Of a stretch of DNA of 64,000 nt, positions 31,355 through 41,801 are shown piece after piece (the first letter of the stretch is position 1; each line of letters opens with the position of its first letter). The translations under genes and the position numbers were made by a program. The stretch is taken from positions 3,621,535 to 3,685,534 of the forward strand of contig NZ_AZUP01000001.1 of the NCBI RefSeq assembly GCF_000527135.1. Direction: 5' to 3'. The DNA comes from Methyloversatilis discipulorum. Lineage in GTDB: Bacteria > Pseudomonadota > Gammaproteobacteria > Burkholderiales > Rhodocyclaceae. Below the pieces are notes generated by a model. The model worked only from the letters and a program-made list of their open reading frames with translations. It was not told where the DNA came from and did not search any database.

Positions 31355-31439
31355 GCAGCCCGACGAAGGCAGCTCCCGGCGTCACCGCGCGACGCACACG
31401 CCCGCCTTCATTCCAACCCAGCCGAAGCAAGGATTCCCG

Positions 31440-32696
31440 ATGACTCCGGGCACGCTCCAGGCGGTCGGCACTGCGCTGTTCGCGGTGGCCGTCGCACACA
31501 CCTTCCTGACCCGATATTTCGAGCACCTCGCACATCTGCAGCCCGGTCACGCCGGCATCTGGCATCTGCTCGGCGAGGTCGAAGTGGTGTTCGGCTTCTG
31601 GGCCTTCGTGCTGCTGGCCTTCATGGCGCTCACCAGTGGTGCCGGCAGCGCCGCCGGCTACCTGGAAGCGCTGGACTACACCGAGCCGGCCTTCGTGTTC
31701 GTCATCATGGTGGTGGCGGCCAGCCGGCCGGTGCTCGAACTGTGCAAGGCGGGCGCTCGCACGCTGGCGCGCTACATCCCTGCGCCCGACAGTGTCGCCT
31801 TCCATTTCGTCTGCCTGTCCGTGCTTCCGCTGCTCGGTTCCTTCATCACCGAGCCGGCTGCGATGACGCTGGCGGCGCTGATGCTGCGTGACAACGTCTA
31901 CAGCAGGAAGATTTCGCACCGCCTGAAGTACGTCACTCTGGGCGCGCTGTTCGTGAACGTGTCGATCGGCGGCACGCTCAGTCATTTCGCCGCGCCGCCG
32001 GTGCTGATGGTGGCCGGCAAGTGGAACTGGGACATGTGGTACATGCTCGGCCACTTCGGCTGGAAGTCGGCGATCGCCGTGTTCGTCAACGCCGGTGTGG
32101 CGACGCTGCTGTTCGCGCGCGAGCTGAAGTCGCTGCACGTGGATACGCGCCGCAGCGACCGCACCGTGCCGCGCGCACTGATGCTTCTGCATGTGTTCTT
32201 TCTCGCCGGCATCGTTTACTTCGCGCACCATCCGGTGGTGTTCGTCGGACTGTTCCTGCTCTTCCTCGGTGTGGCCGAGGCCTACCGGCACTACCACGAC
32301 CGGCTGATGCTGCGCGAGGGCCTGATGGTGGGCTTCTTCCTCGCCGGCCTGGTCACGCTGGGGGCGCTGCAGCAGGGGTGGCTGCAGGCCGCGCTCGCCG
32401 GCATGGACAGCACGGCGCTTTACTTCGGTGCCACCGCGCTGACCGCGATCACCGACAACGCGGCACTGACCTACCTCGGTTCGCTGGTCGAAGGCACAGA
32501 CGAGGCCTTCAAGTACTCGCTGGTTGCCGGTGCGGTGACCGGCGGTGGGCTGACGGTGATCGCCAACGCGCCCAATCCGGCCGGGTTCGCCATCCTGCGC
32601 GGCCATTTCGACGACGAGGCGATCAATCCGCTGGGACTGTTCGTGACCGCGCTGCCGCCGACCATCGTCGCCATCCTGGCTTTCCAGCTGCTCTGA
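31440..32696 (+). CDS. Putative Na+/H+ antiporter
   Basis: A 418-residue membrane protein with about ten helices resembling the bacterial putative Na+/H+ antiporter family (Na_H_antiport_3 type). Conserved-looking stretches include FITEPAAMTLAALMLRD, LTAITDNAALTYLGSLVEG and ANAPNPAGFAIL. It follows the rhodanese-ankyrin gene by 85 bp on the same strand and ends 7 bases before the convergent regulator. If co-transcribed with rnf, it could balance the ion gradient that Rnf uses. Confidence 0.82.
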   Translation: MTPGTLQAVGTALFAVAVAHTFLTRYFEHLAHLQPGHAGIWHLLGEVEVVFGFWAFVLLAFMALTSGAGSAAGYLEALDYTEPAFVFVIMVVAASRPVLELCKAGARTLARYIPAPDSVAFHFVCLSVLPLLGSFITEPAAMTLAALMLRDNVYSRKISHRLKYVTLGALFVNVSIGGTLSHFAAPPVLMVAGKWNWDMWYMLGHFGWKSAIAVFVNAGVATLLFARELKSLHVDTRRSDRTVPRALMLLHVFFLAGIVYFAHHPVVFVGLFLLFLGVAEAYRHYHDRLMLREGLMVGFFLAGLVTLGALQQGWLQAALAGMDSTALYFGATALTAITDNAALTYLGSLVEGTDEAFKYSLVAGAVTGGGLTVIANAPNPAGFAILRGHFDDEAINPLGLFVTALPPTIVAILAFQLL

Positions 32697-32703
32697 ACAC
32701 GCG

Positions 32704-34398
<1,695 letters not shown>

Positions 34399-34525
34399 TG
34401 CCCGTGCCTCCTCCAGACCGGTGCTTCATGTTGCGCTGCACAGCGGTTCGGCCTCCGTCTTCTGCAGCGGACCGCGTGCGCGATCCCGGCTGCATGGCGT
34501 GGCCGGTCTTCTTCCGGTCGAATCG

Positions 34526-34563
34526 TTCATCAGTTGGTGAACACCTCTTCGGGCGCTTCACCA
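34526..34563. promoter_or_regulatory. Likely upstream activator sites of regulator 1
   Basis: TTCATCAGTTGGTGAA (34526-34541) is nearly palindromic and is followed at 34557 by another half, TTCACCA. A related 16-mer stands upstream of the second dioxygenase gene (61712-61727). It lies 121 bp before the -24 element, a usual place for XylR/DmpR sites. The rest of the 381-bp intergenic region 34399-34779 holds the shared TCGAGATTTTT motif (34621-34631) and the promoter. Confidence 0.55.
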
Positions 34564-34646
34564 CCTCGTCAACCGGTGGACGCGGCGACTGTACTCCTGC
34601 CCGTCCAGAACCGCCAAATATCGAGATTTTTATCGATTATCGAGTA

Positions 34647-34662
34647 TGGCACGCTTCTTGGA
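34647..34662 (+). promoter_or_regulatory. Sigma-54-like promoter of dioxygenase 1/phenol hydroxylase operon
   Basis: TGGCACGCTTCTTGGA fits the consensus through TTG, but the invariant C of the -12 GC is G. Predicted start is near 34673, leaving a leader of about 107 bases. The motif TCGAGATTTTT (34621-34631) ends 15 bases upstream of it. Confidence 0.6.
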
Positions 34663-34779
34663 TAGGAGAGGGTGCGGCTGACGGCTGCATCCGCTGCTTC
34701 GGCGAAAGCTCTCCAGCTTCCGTTTCTTCCGAGGTGTTGATGCGCCGCAGCACGCACCACAAAAAGGAGGAGGAAAGCG

Positions 34780-35706
34780 ATGGCAATGACCGGCGTGCTG
34801 CGCCCGGGTCATGTCGCCCTGAGGGTGACGGATCTGGAAGCGGCGGTGAAACACTATGGACAGGTACTGGGCCTGCTGGAGACCGGGCGCGACGCGCAAG
34901 GTCGCGTGTACTTCAAAGCCTGGGATGAACACGATCACCACAGCGTGGTGCTGCGCAAGGCGGACGCGCCGGGCATGGACTACATGGGCTTCCGTGTGGA
35001 CAGCGAGGCGACGCTGGACAGGCTGGCGGCGGAGGTGGAAGGCAGCCGGCTGGCGACCGATCTGCAGTGGATTCCCGCCGGCGAACATCTGCACACCGGC
35101 CGCCGCATCCGCTTCACGGTGCCGACGGGTCACGCGATCGAGCTGTTCGCGAGCAAGGACAAGGTGGGCAACGGCCTGCCGGACGTGAATCCGGACCCGT
35201 GGCCGGATGGCCTGATCGGCATGCAGCCGACCCGCTTCGACCACTGCCTGCTGTACGGCGACGACGTCGATGGCGTGGTGAAGCTGTTCACCGAAGTGCT
35301 GGGCTTCCGGATCGCCGAACAGGTGATGGCCGGCGATCTGATGGTGGGCGTGTTCCTGACCTGCTCGACCAAGCCGCACGACATCGCCTTCATCCGCAAC
35401 CCGGAGAAGGGCAAGTTCCACCACTGCTCCTTCATCCTCGACACGTGGAACGACGTGCTCAGGGCGGCCGACCTGATTTCGAAGAACGACGTGTCGCTGG
35501 ACATCGGCCCGACGCGGCACGGCATCACGCGCGGCGCCACCATCTACTTCTTCGACCCATCCGGCAACCGCAACGAGGTGTACTCGGGCGGCTACCAGTA
35601 CTACCCGGACAAGCCGGTCATCACCTGGACCACCGAGGACCTCGGGCGCGCGATCTTCTATCACGACCGCAAGCTCAACGACGCCTTCCTCAATGTGTAC
35701 ACCTGA
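34780..35706 (+). CDS. Catechol 2,3-dioxygenase 1
   Basis: A 308-residue extradiol dioxygenase of the XylE/DmpB family that opens catechol to 2-hydroxymuconic semialdehyde with Fe(II). The expected iron ligands are present in RFDHCLLYGD (about H155), KFHHCSFIL (about H215) and SGNRNEVYSGG (about E266). A strong ribosome binding site (AGGAGGAGGAAA) precedes it. The middle of the gene is almost identical in DNA to dioxygenase 2 (61872-62798), while the ends differ. It leads the phenol hydroxylase genes. Confidence 0.96.
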   Translation: MAMTGVLRPGHVALRVTDLEAAVKHYGQVLGLLETGRDAQGRVYFKAWDEHDHHSVVLRKADAPGMDYMGFRVDSEATLDRLAAEVEGSRLATDLQWIPAGEHLHTGRRIRFTVPTGHAIELFASKDKVGNGLPDVNPDPWPDGLIGMQPTRFDHCLLYGDDVDGVVKLFTEVLGFRIAEQVMAGDLMVGVFLTCSTKPHDIAFIRNPEKGKFHHCSFILDTWNDVLRAADLISKNDVSLDIGPTRHGITRGATIYFFDPSGNRNEVYSGGYQYYPDKPVITWTTEDLGRAIFYHDRKLNDAFLNVYT

Positions 35707-35716
35707 GGCGAGCGTC

Positions 35717-35962
35717 ATGGCGTCGGCATTCGACCCCTTCCGCAAGTACGTGCGCGTCACCGGCGAGCGCGAAGACGGCTTCGTCGAGTTCGATTTCGCG
35801 CTCGGCGAGCCGGAACTGTTCGCCGAAATGATGCTCACGCGCGCCGCCTTCGAAGAGTTCTGCGCGGCGCAGGACGTGGTGCTGCTCGACGCCGCCGGTG
35901 CCGACCCGGCATCGCCGGTGTCGGCGCGGCTCAACGAAGTCCTGAACGGCGGTCCGCGCTGA
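35717..35962 (+). CDS. dmpK: Phenol hydroxylase assembly protein P0 (DmpK type)
   Basis: An 81-residue small subunit, ASAFDPFRKYVRVTGEREDGFVEFDFALGEPEL, that matches the DmpK/PhK family, needed to assemble active hydroxylase (probably iron insertion). The start at 35717 is chosen over one inside the dioxygenase gene. It is first of the hydroxylase set KLMNOP. Confidence 0.92.
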   Translation: MASAFDPFRKYVRVTGEREDGFVEFDFALGEPELFAEMMLTRAAFEEFCAAQDVVLLDAAGADPASPVSARLNEVLNGGPR

Positions 35963-35996
35963 GCGGCCGCACGAGAACACATCAGAGGAGACAGGC

Positions 35997-36989
35997 ATGC
36001 AGATCGATCTGCGTACCGTATCAATCAAGCCCTTGCGCCAGACCTATGGCCACATCGCGCGGCGCTTCGGCGACAAGCCGGCATCGCGCTACCAGGAAGG
36101 CACTTTCGACCAGCAGCCGACCGCCAACTTCCACTACCGCCCGACCTGGGACCCGGACCGCGAAATCTTCGACACCTCGCGTACCCGGCTGACGATGAGG
36201 GACTGGTACGCGTTCAAGGACCCGCGCCAGTACTACTACGGTGCCTGGACGCTGGCGCGCGCGCGTCAGCAGGACACGGCCGAATCGAATTTCGATTTCG
36301 TCGAGTCGCGCAACCTCGGTGCCCTGCTCAGCGACGACGTACGACAGCAGGCGCTCGACCTGCTGCTGCCGCTGCGCCACGTGGCCTGGGGCGCCAACAT
36401 GAACAACTCCGCCATCTGCGCCTACGGTTACGGCACGGCCATCACCCAGCCCTGCATGTTCCATGCGATGGACAACCTGGCCATCGCGCAGTACCTGACG
36501 CGCATCGGCCTGCTGCTGGGCGACGCCGCCTCGCTGGCCACCGCGAAGGAACACTGGCTGTACGCCGCCGACTGGCAGGGCCTGCGCCGCTACGTCGAGG
36601 ACTGCCTGGTGGTGCAGGACTGGTTCGAGCTGTTCATTGCGCAGAACCTCGTGCTCGACGGCCTCGTGTATCCGCTGTTCTACAAGACCGTCGTCGAGGA
36701 CGAACTGTCGCTGCGCGGCGGCACCGCGGTCGCCATGCTCACGCAGTTCATGACCGAGTGGTACGCCGAAACCGCGAAGTGGGTCGATGCTCAGGTGAAG
36801 ACCGCCTGCGCCGAGTCGCCCGACAACGCAGCGCTGGTGCGCGGCTGGGTCAGCGCCTGGCAGGCGCGCGCGCTGGAGGCCGTGATGCCGCTGGCACAAC
36901 GCGCGCTCGGCGAGCGTGCCGGCGCGGCGCTCGACGATCTCGCCACGCAGTTCACTGCCCGCGTCGCCAAGTGCGGCGTGCCGGCCTGA
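35997..36989 (+). CDS. dmpL: Phenol hydroxylase beta subunit P1 (DmpL type)
   Basis: A 330-residue structural subunit of the multicomponent phenol hydroxylase, a soluble diiron monooxygenase. Typical segments are NFHYRPTWDPDREIFDTSRT and MRDWYAFKDPRQYYYGAW. It has no diiron site of its own and pairs with DmpN and DmpO in the (alpha-beta-gamma)2 hydroxylase. Confidence 0.95.
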   Translation: MQIDLRTVSIKPLRQTYGHIARRFGDKPASRYQEGTFDQQPTANFHYRPTWDPDREIFDTSRTRLTMRDWYAFKDPRQYYYGAWTLARARQQDTAESNFDFVESRNLGALLSDDVRQQALDLLLPLRHVAWGANMNNSAICAYGYGTAITQPCMFHAMDNLAIAQYLTRIGLLLGDAASLATAKEHWLYAADWQGLRRYVEDCLVVQDWFELFIAQNLVLDGLVYPLFYKTVVEDELSLRGGTAVAMLTQFMTEWYAETAKWVDAQVKTACAESPDNAALVRGWVSAWQARALEAVMPLAQRALGERAGAALDDLATQFTARVAKCGVPA

Positions 36990-36998
36990 GGTCGCGCC

Positions 36999-37268
36999 AT
37001 GTCCAAGGTATTCATCGCACTGCAGACCAACGACGACACGCGCCCGATCATCGAATCCATCCTCGCCGACAACCCGCACGCCGTGCCGGTCGAGTCGCCG
37101 GCGATGATCAAGATCGACGCCGAAGGTCACCTGACGGTGAAGCGCGAGTCGATCTCCGAACTGATCGGCCGCGACTTCGACCTGCAGGAACTGCACACGC
37201 ACCTGATATCGCTGTCCGGCCATATCGACGAGAGCGACGACGAGTTCACGCTGCACTGGGACAACTGA
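36999..37268 (+). CDS. dmpM: Phenol hydroxylase effector protein P2 (DmpM type)
   Basis: An 89-residue cofactor-less coupling protein: KVFIALQTNDDTRPIIESIL, then PAMIKIDAEGHLTVKRESI. It binds the hydroxylase and tunes oxygen activation, like MmoB. It lies 9 bases after dmpL. Confidence 0.95.
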   Translation: MSKVFIALQTNDDTRPIIESILADNPHAVPVESPAMIKIDAEGHLTVKRESISELIGRDFDLQELHTHLISLSGHIDESDDEFTLHWDN

Positions 37269-37356
37269 GTTCCGGCGCACGCGCCGAGCGAGAACCCGGG
37301 ACACAGACGGCCGCATGAACGGCCGCACCCGGATCTGTCATTGAGGAGAAGTACAG

Positions 37357-38910
37357 ATGGACATGCAGGTACCGAAGAAGAAGCTGGGCCTGAAGGAACG
37401 CTACACGCTGATGACCCGTGATCTGGCGTGGGACACCACCTATCAGACCAAGGAGAAGGTGTATCCGTACGCCGACTACGAAGGCATCAAGATTCATGAC
37501 TGGGACAAGTGGGAGGACCCGTTCCGGCTGACCATGGACGCCTACTGGAAGTATCAGGCGGAGAAGGAACGCAAGCTCTACGCCATCATCGACGCCTACA
37601 GCCAGAGCAACGGCCATCTAGGCGTGACCGACGCGCGTTACCTGAACGCGATCAAGATCTTCCTGACAGCGGTCACGCCGCTGGAATACATGGCACATCG
37701 CGGTTTCGCTCACGTCGGCCGCGCCTTCCCCGGCGCCGGTGCGCGCGTGGCCTGCCAGATGCAGGCGATCGACGAGATGCGCCACGCGCAGACGCAGATC
37801 CATTCGCTGTCGAACTACAACAAGTACTACAACGGCTTCCACGACGCGCCGCACATGTTCGACCGCGTCTGGTACCTGTCGGTGCCGAAGAGCTTCTTCG
37901 ACGACGCGATCACCGCCGGCCCCTTCGAATTCATCGTGTCGGTCGGCTTTTCCTTCGAGTACGTACTGACCAACCTGCTGTTCGTGCCCTTCGTGTCGGG
38001 AGCGGCCTACAACGGCGACATGGGCACCATGACCTTCGGCTTCTCGGCGCAGTCCGACGAAGCGCGCCACATGACGCTGGGTCTTGAGTGCATCAAGTTC
38101 ATCCTCGAACAGGACCCGGCCAACCTGCCCATCGTGCAGCGCTGGATAGACAAGTGGTGCTGGCGCGGCGTGCGCCTGCTGTCCATCGTCGCGATGATGA
38201 TGGACTACATGCTGCCCAAGCGCGTCATGAGCTGGAAGGAAGCCTGGGAGATCTATTTCGAGGAAAACGGCGGCGCGCTGTTCAAGGACCTCGCGCGCTA
38301 CGGCATCAAGATGCCGGCCTGCGCCGAACAGATCCGCCAGGAGAAGGATCACCTGTCGCACCAGGTGTGGGCCACCTTCTACAACTACGGCGGCGCCACC
38401 GACTTCCACACCTGGATGCCGACCGAAGACGAAATGCAGTGGCTGTCTCAGAAGTACCCGGACACCTTCGACAAGTACTACCGGCCGCGCTTCGAGTTCT
38501 GGCGCGAACAGCAGGAAAAGGGCAATCGCTTCTACAACAAGACGCTGCCCATGCTGTGCCAGACCTGCCAGATCCCGATGCTGTTCACCGAGCCCGGCGA
38601 CCCGACGAAGATCTGCTACCGCGAGCGCAGCTACAAGGGCAACAAGTACCACTTCTGCTCCGACCATTGCCAGCACATCTTCGACAACGAGCCGGAGAAG
38701 TACGTACAGGCCTGGCTGCCGGTGCACCAGATCTACCAGGGCAACTGCTTCCCCGAGGGCGCCGACCCGACCGCGCCTGGCTTCGATCCGCTGGCCGCCG
38801 TGCTGGAGTACTACCGGCTCAACGTCGGCCACGACAACGGCGAGTTCGAAGGTTCGGAAGACCATCGCAACTTCGAAGCCTGGCGCGGCATGGCCAAGCG
38901 CAACGACTGA
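37357..38910 (+). CDS. dmpN: Phenol hydroxylase alpha subunit P3 (DmpN type)
   Basis: A 517-residue catalytic subunit that hydroxylates phenol to catechol. The diiron ligands fit E110, the DEMRH pair E140/H143, E201 and the DEARH pair E235/H238 (approximate numbers). The C-terminal region has a zinc-like set (CQTC, then CYRERSYKGNKYHFCSDHC). Its length matches DmpN/PhN. It is preceded by GAGGAG. Confidence 0.97.
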   Translation: MDMQVPKKKLGLKERYTLMTRDLAWDTTYQTKEKVYPYADYEGIKIHDWDKWEDPFRLTMDAYWKYQAEKERKLYAIIDAYSQSNGHLGVTDARYLNAIKIFLTAVTPLEYMAHRGFAHVGRAFPGAGARVACQMQAIDEMRHAQTQIHSLSNYNKYYNGFHDAPHMFDRVWYLSVPKSFFDDAITAGPFEFIVSVGFSFEYVLTNLLFVPFVSGAAYNGDMGTMTFGFSAQSDEARHMTLGLECIKFILEQDPANLPIVQRWIDKWCWRGVRLLSIVAMMMDYMLPKRVMSWKEAWEIYFEENGGALFKDLARYGIKMPACAEQIRQEKDHLSHQVWATFYNYGGATDFHTWMPTEDEMQWLSQKYPDTFDKYYRPRFEFWREQQEKGNRFYNKTLPMLCQTCQIPMLFTEPGDPTKICYRERSYKGNKYHFCSDHCQHIFDNEPEKYVQAWLPVHQIYQGNCFPEGADPTAPGFDPLAAVLEYYRLNVGHDNGEFEGSEDHRNFEAWRGMAKRND

Positions 38911-38923
38911 GGGGAACAAAGAC

Positions 38924-39283
38924 ATGCAAGTCGCAGCAGTGAAGGACTACGTCGGCGTGCCGCGCGACGTGGTCGACAACTTCCACGGCAACCAGCTCGT
39001 CTATATCGGCTGGGATGATCACCTGATGTTCGCCGCACCGCTGGCCTTCCCCTTCCCGCCGACCCTGCGCTTCGGCGACATCGTCGAGAAGGTGCTGCCC
39101 GGCGCCTACGGCTACCACCCGGACTGGTCGAAGATCGACTGGTCGAAGGTCGAGTGGATGAAGTCCGGCGAGCCGTGGACGCCGCACTTTAACCGCACGC
39201 TGGCGGAGAACGGCATCGGCCACAAGGACGCGCTGCGCTTCCGTACGCCCGGCCTGACCGGCATCAAGGGATCGTGCAGCTGA
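38924..39283 (+). CDS. dmpO: Phenol hydroxylase gamma subunit P4 (DmpO type)
   Basis: A 119-residue small hydroxylase subunit: NQLVYIGWDDHLMFAAPLAF and VLPGAYGYHPDWSKIDWSKV. Its stop codon shares a base with the dmpP start (TGATG). Confidence 0.95.
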   Translation: MQVAAVKDYVGVPRDVVDNFHGNQLVYIGWDDHLMFAAPLAFPFPPTLRFGDIVEKVLPGAYGYHPDWSKIDWSKVEWMKSGEPWTPHFNRTLAENGIGHKDALRFRTPGLTGIKGSCS

Positions 39284-40341
39284 TGGCTTACGCGCTGACC
39301 ATAGAACCGCTCGGCCAGACGCTGGAGGTCGAGGACGACCAGACGGTGCTGGATGCCTGCCTGCGGGCGGGCATCTGGCTGCCGCATGCCTGCTGTCACG
39401 GCCTGTGCGCCACCTGCAAGGTGCAGGTGACCGACGGCGAGGTGGACCACGGCGAGGCGTCCGACTTCGCGCTGATGGATTTCGAGCGGGAAGAAGGCAA
39501 GACCCTGGCCTGCTGCGCGCGGCTGCAGAGCGACGTGACGATAGAGGCGGACATCGACGAGGAACCGGACGCGCGCAATATTCCGGTCGAGGATTTCCAC
39601 GGCACGGTGAGCCGCATCGAACAGCTGACGCCGACGATCAAGGGACTGTTCATTCGCCTCGAGCGGCCGCTCGACTTCCAGGCCGGTCAGTACATCAACC
39701 TCGACATCGGCGCCGAGCCGGGCATGTCGCGCGCGTTCTCGCTGGCCAATCCGCCCTCCACCGGCGACGAGGTCGAACTGAACATCCGCATCGTGCCCGG
39801 CGGTCGCGGCACCACCTGGATACACGAGGCGCTGAATGCGGGCGACCGGGTGAAGCTGTCCGGTCCCTACGGCCGCTTCTTCGTGCGCGCGTCGGCGGAG
39901 AAACCGCTCATCTTCATGGCCGGCGGATCCGGGCTTTCGAGCCCGCGCTCGATGATTCTCGACCTGCTGGCCAAGGGCTACGCGCAGCCGATCACGCTGG
40001 TGTATGGCGCGCGCAACCGGGCCGAGCTGTACTACCACGACGATTTCGCTGCACTGGCGGCGGCGCATCCGAGCTTCAGCTACATTCCGGCGCTGTCCGA
40101 CGAACCGGCGGGCAGCGACTGGGCCGGCTTCCGCGGCTACGCGCACGAGGCCGCACTGGCCCACTTCCGCGAGGATTTTCGCGGCCACCAGGCCTATCTG
40201 TGCGGACCACCGGTCATGATCGACGCCTGCATCAACGCGCTGATGCAGGGCCGGCTGTTCGAGCGTGACATCTACACCGAGAAGTTCTTCTCGGCCGCCG
40301 ATGCGCAGCAGGTGCGCAGCCCGCTGTTCAGGAAGATCTGA
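39283..40341 (+). CDS. dmpP: Phenol hydroxylase reductase P5 (DmpP type)
   Basis: A 352-residue NADH:acceptor reductase. It has a plant-type [2Fe-2S] domain at the N-terminus (CCHGLCATCKVQV plus a distal Cys in LACCARL), an FAD domain (RAFSLANPP) and an NAD domain (IFMAGGSGLSSPRSMI, YLCGPPVMIDA). It moves electrons from NADH to DmpN. MAYALTIEPLGQTLEV is taken as the start (39283), coupled to dmpO. Confidence 0.95.
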   Translation: MAYALTIEPLGQTLEVEDDQTVLDACLRAGIWLPHACCHGLCATCKVQVTDGEVDHGEASDFALMDFEREEGKTLACCARLQSDVTIEADIDEEPDARNIPVEDFHGTVSRIEQLTPTIKGLFIRLERPLDFQAGQYINLDIGAEPGMSRAFSLANPPSTGDEVELNIRIVPGGRGTTWIHEALNAGDRVKLSGPYGRFFVRASAEKPLIFMAGGSGLSSPRSMILDLLAKGYAQPITLVYGARNRAELYYHDDFAALAAAHPSFSYIPALSDEPAGSDWAGFRGYAHEAALAHFREDFRGHQAYLCGPPVMIDACINALMQGRLFERDIYTEKFFSAADAQQVRSPLFRKI

Positions 40342-40343
40342 CC

Positions 40344-40679
40344 ATGGGGCGTTCGTACAGCATCGTGCTCGACGGCATCGGCCGCGAATACCTGTGTGCG
40401 GACACGCAGAACGCGCTGCGCGGCATGGAGGCGCTGGGCGGCCGCGGCATCCCGGTCGGCTGCCGTCAGGGCGGCTGCGGCGTGTGCAAGGTGGAGGTGC
40501 TGTCCGGCACCTACACCGCCGGCGTCATGAGCCGCAGCCAGATCAGCGAGGAAGAGGAGGGCCGCCGGTGCGTGCTTGCCTGCCGCATCTATCCGACCAG
40601 CGACCTGCGGCTCAAGGTGGTCGGCAAGATGGCGCGCAGCGTCGAGGCGCTGAAGCAGGAGGCGGCGAAAAAGGGCTGA
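40344..40679 (+). CDS. XylT/DmpQ-type chloroplast-like ferredoxin
   Basis: A 111-residue [2Fe-2S] ferredoxin, GCRQGGCGVCKVEVLSG plus a distal Cys in RRCVLACRI. XylT-type ferredoxins re-reduce catechol 2,3-dioxygenase whose iron was oxidized by poor substrates such as 4-methylcatechol. It starts 2 bases after dmpP. Confidence 0.92.
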   Translation: MGRSYSIVLDGIGREYLCADTQNALRGMEALGGRGIPVGCRQGGCGVCKVEVLSGTYTAGVMSRSQISEEEEGRRCVLACRIYPTSDLRLKVVGKMARSVEALKQEAAKKG

Positions 40680-40693
40680 AGTGGCGAGGCCCT

Positions 40694-40837
40694 GTGGGAG
40701 CGAGCTTGCTCGCGACAGGGCCGCTGCACGCCGCGTGCTTCGATCGCCGCCGAGATCGCGCGCAAGCTCGCTCCCACGGGAGGCTTGCTCGTGCCGCCGA
40801 CAAGGAGTGCTTCTTGTGGGAGCGGCCTTGGCCGCGA
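40694..40837. repeat. REP array 4
   Basis: Type B direct (40694-40715), a slightly diverged type B inverted (40756-40777) and type A direct (40816-40837) fill the gap between the convergent ferredoxin and GntR genes. No separate terminator is seen, so the doublet may serve as one. Confidence 0.85.
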
Positions 40838-40868
40838 CGGGGCGGTCGAGGTCCGGCTACGCCCGCCG

Positions 40869-41612
40869 TCAGCGCCCGTTCGCTACCTTGCGGCTTGCCG
40901 ATTCCTGCGCGAACTCCGGAACTGCGGACACCGTGTGGAAGGCCCGCCAGATGTGGCCGGACAGCAGGCGGCTGGCTTCGTCGGCGTCGCGCGCGATGGC
41001 CGCCTTGAAAATCTGTTCGTGTTCTTCGTGCACATCCTGCGGCACCGGCCGGTTCAGCACCGATATGCGACGGTAGCGTTCCGACTGCCGGTACAGGATG
41101 GCCAGGAAGTGGCGGATCCAGCGCGAGCCGCAGGCGCCGATCAGCGTTTCGTGGAACACGCGGTTACGCTCCTCCCACTCGTTCACGCTGCCATCCAGGT
41201 CGCCAGCCAGCTTTTCCTCGGCCCGGGTCAGCAGGTGGAAGGCACTCACCAGATTGCCTTCCCACGCCTCATCGCCGTGGGCAATGCTCTGCCGCAGCGC
41301 CTCGCTTTCGAGCATCACCCGGGTGCGCGTGATGTCCTCGAGGTCGGCCAGCGATATGGGCGCCACGCGAAAGCCGCGCTGACCCTGAGCGACCACCAGC
41401 GAGTCGCTCACCAGCAGCGCCAATGCCTCGCGCAGCGTGCCGGCGCCCACCTCGTACTCGTCCTTCAGGTGCTCGACCCGAAGCTTCGCGCCGGGGGCGT
41501 GGCGGCCTTCGATGATGTCGCGCCGCAGTTGCCGGTAGGCGCCATCGACCAGTGTCTTCGGCTCGTAGGCGTCGCCGTTGACCTGGAAGTCGCCGGTAAT
41601 CAGCTGATCCAT
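40869..41612 (-). CDS. GntR-family (FadR-like) regulator of the meta pathway
   Basis: A 247-residue regulator. The N-terminal winged helix reads LVDGAYRQLRRDIIEGRHAPG with EYEVGAGTLREALALLVSDSLV, and the C-terminal FCD ligand domain has the His/Asp metal-type positions (RNRVFHETLIGACGSRW, EEHEQIFKAAIARD). The start at 41612 is chosen because a -10 box overlaps the longer start. It diverges from the lower meta-pathway operon. By position it resembles AphS/BphS-type repressors of aromatic operons. Confidence 0.9.
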   Translation of the reverse strand: MDQLITGDFQVNGDAYEPKTLVDGAYRQLRRDIIEGRHAPGAKLRVEHLKDEYEVGAGTLREALALLVSDSLVVAQGQRGFRVAPISLADLEDITRTRVMLESEALRQSIAHGDEAWEGNLVSAFHLLTRAEEKLAGDLDGSVNEWEERNRVFHETLIGACGSRWIRHFLAILYRQSERYRRISVLNRPVPQDVHEEHEQIFKAAIARDADEASRLLSGHIWRAFHTVSAVPEFAQESASRKVANGR

Positions 41613-41658
41613 TTGATGTTTCCCTGAATGCCCACGCCGGTTGGGCGGGCATGTCGCC

Positions 41659-41687
41659 ATTCTAGTTCCGAACTTTCTCCGTGAAAA
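41659..41687 (-). promoter_or_regulatory. Sigma-70 promoter of the GntR gene
   Basis: On the minus strand -35 TTTTCA (41682-41687) and -10 TAGAAT (41659-41664) are 17 bases apart. The motif TCGAGATTTTT lies just upstream (minus strand, 41691-41701), suiting autoregulation. Confidence 0.5.
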
Positions 41688-41710
41688 GCCAAAAATCTCG
41701 AGAAAAAACG

Positions 41711-41739
41711 TTGACGTCGAGATAATCGTTTTATATCGT
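41711..41739 (+). promoter_or_regulatory. Sigma-70 promoter of the lower meta-pathway operon with an operator-like spacer
   Basis: TTGACG (41711-41716) and TATCGT (41734-41739) are 17 bases apart. The spacer contains TCGAGATAATCG, a variant of the TCGAGATTTTT motif, so a repressor binding it would block this promoter. Predicted start is about 55 bp before the first gene. Confidence 0.55.
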
Positions 41740-41801
41740 TAAGTCCATCGAATATCGATGAGCGTGAGGTCGCGACACAGCGACCCGGCGGAGGAGACGA
41801 C

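Noticed and set aside
34740..34928. Small ORF overlapping the start of dioxygenase 1
   Set aside because: It reads out of frame into the dioxygenase gene, and its product past the overlap is an arginine-rich shadow.
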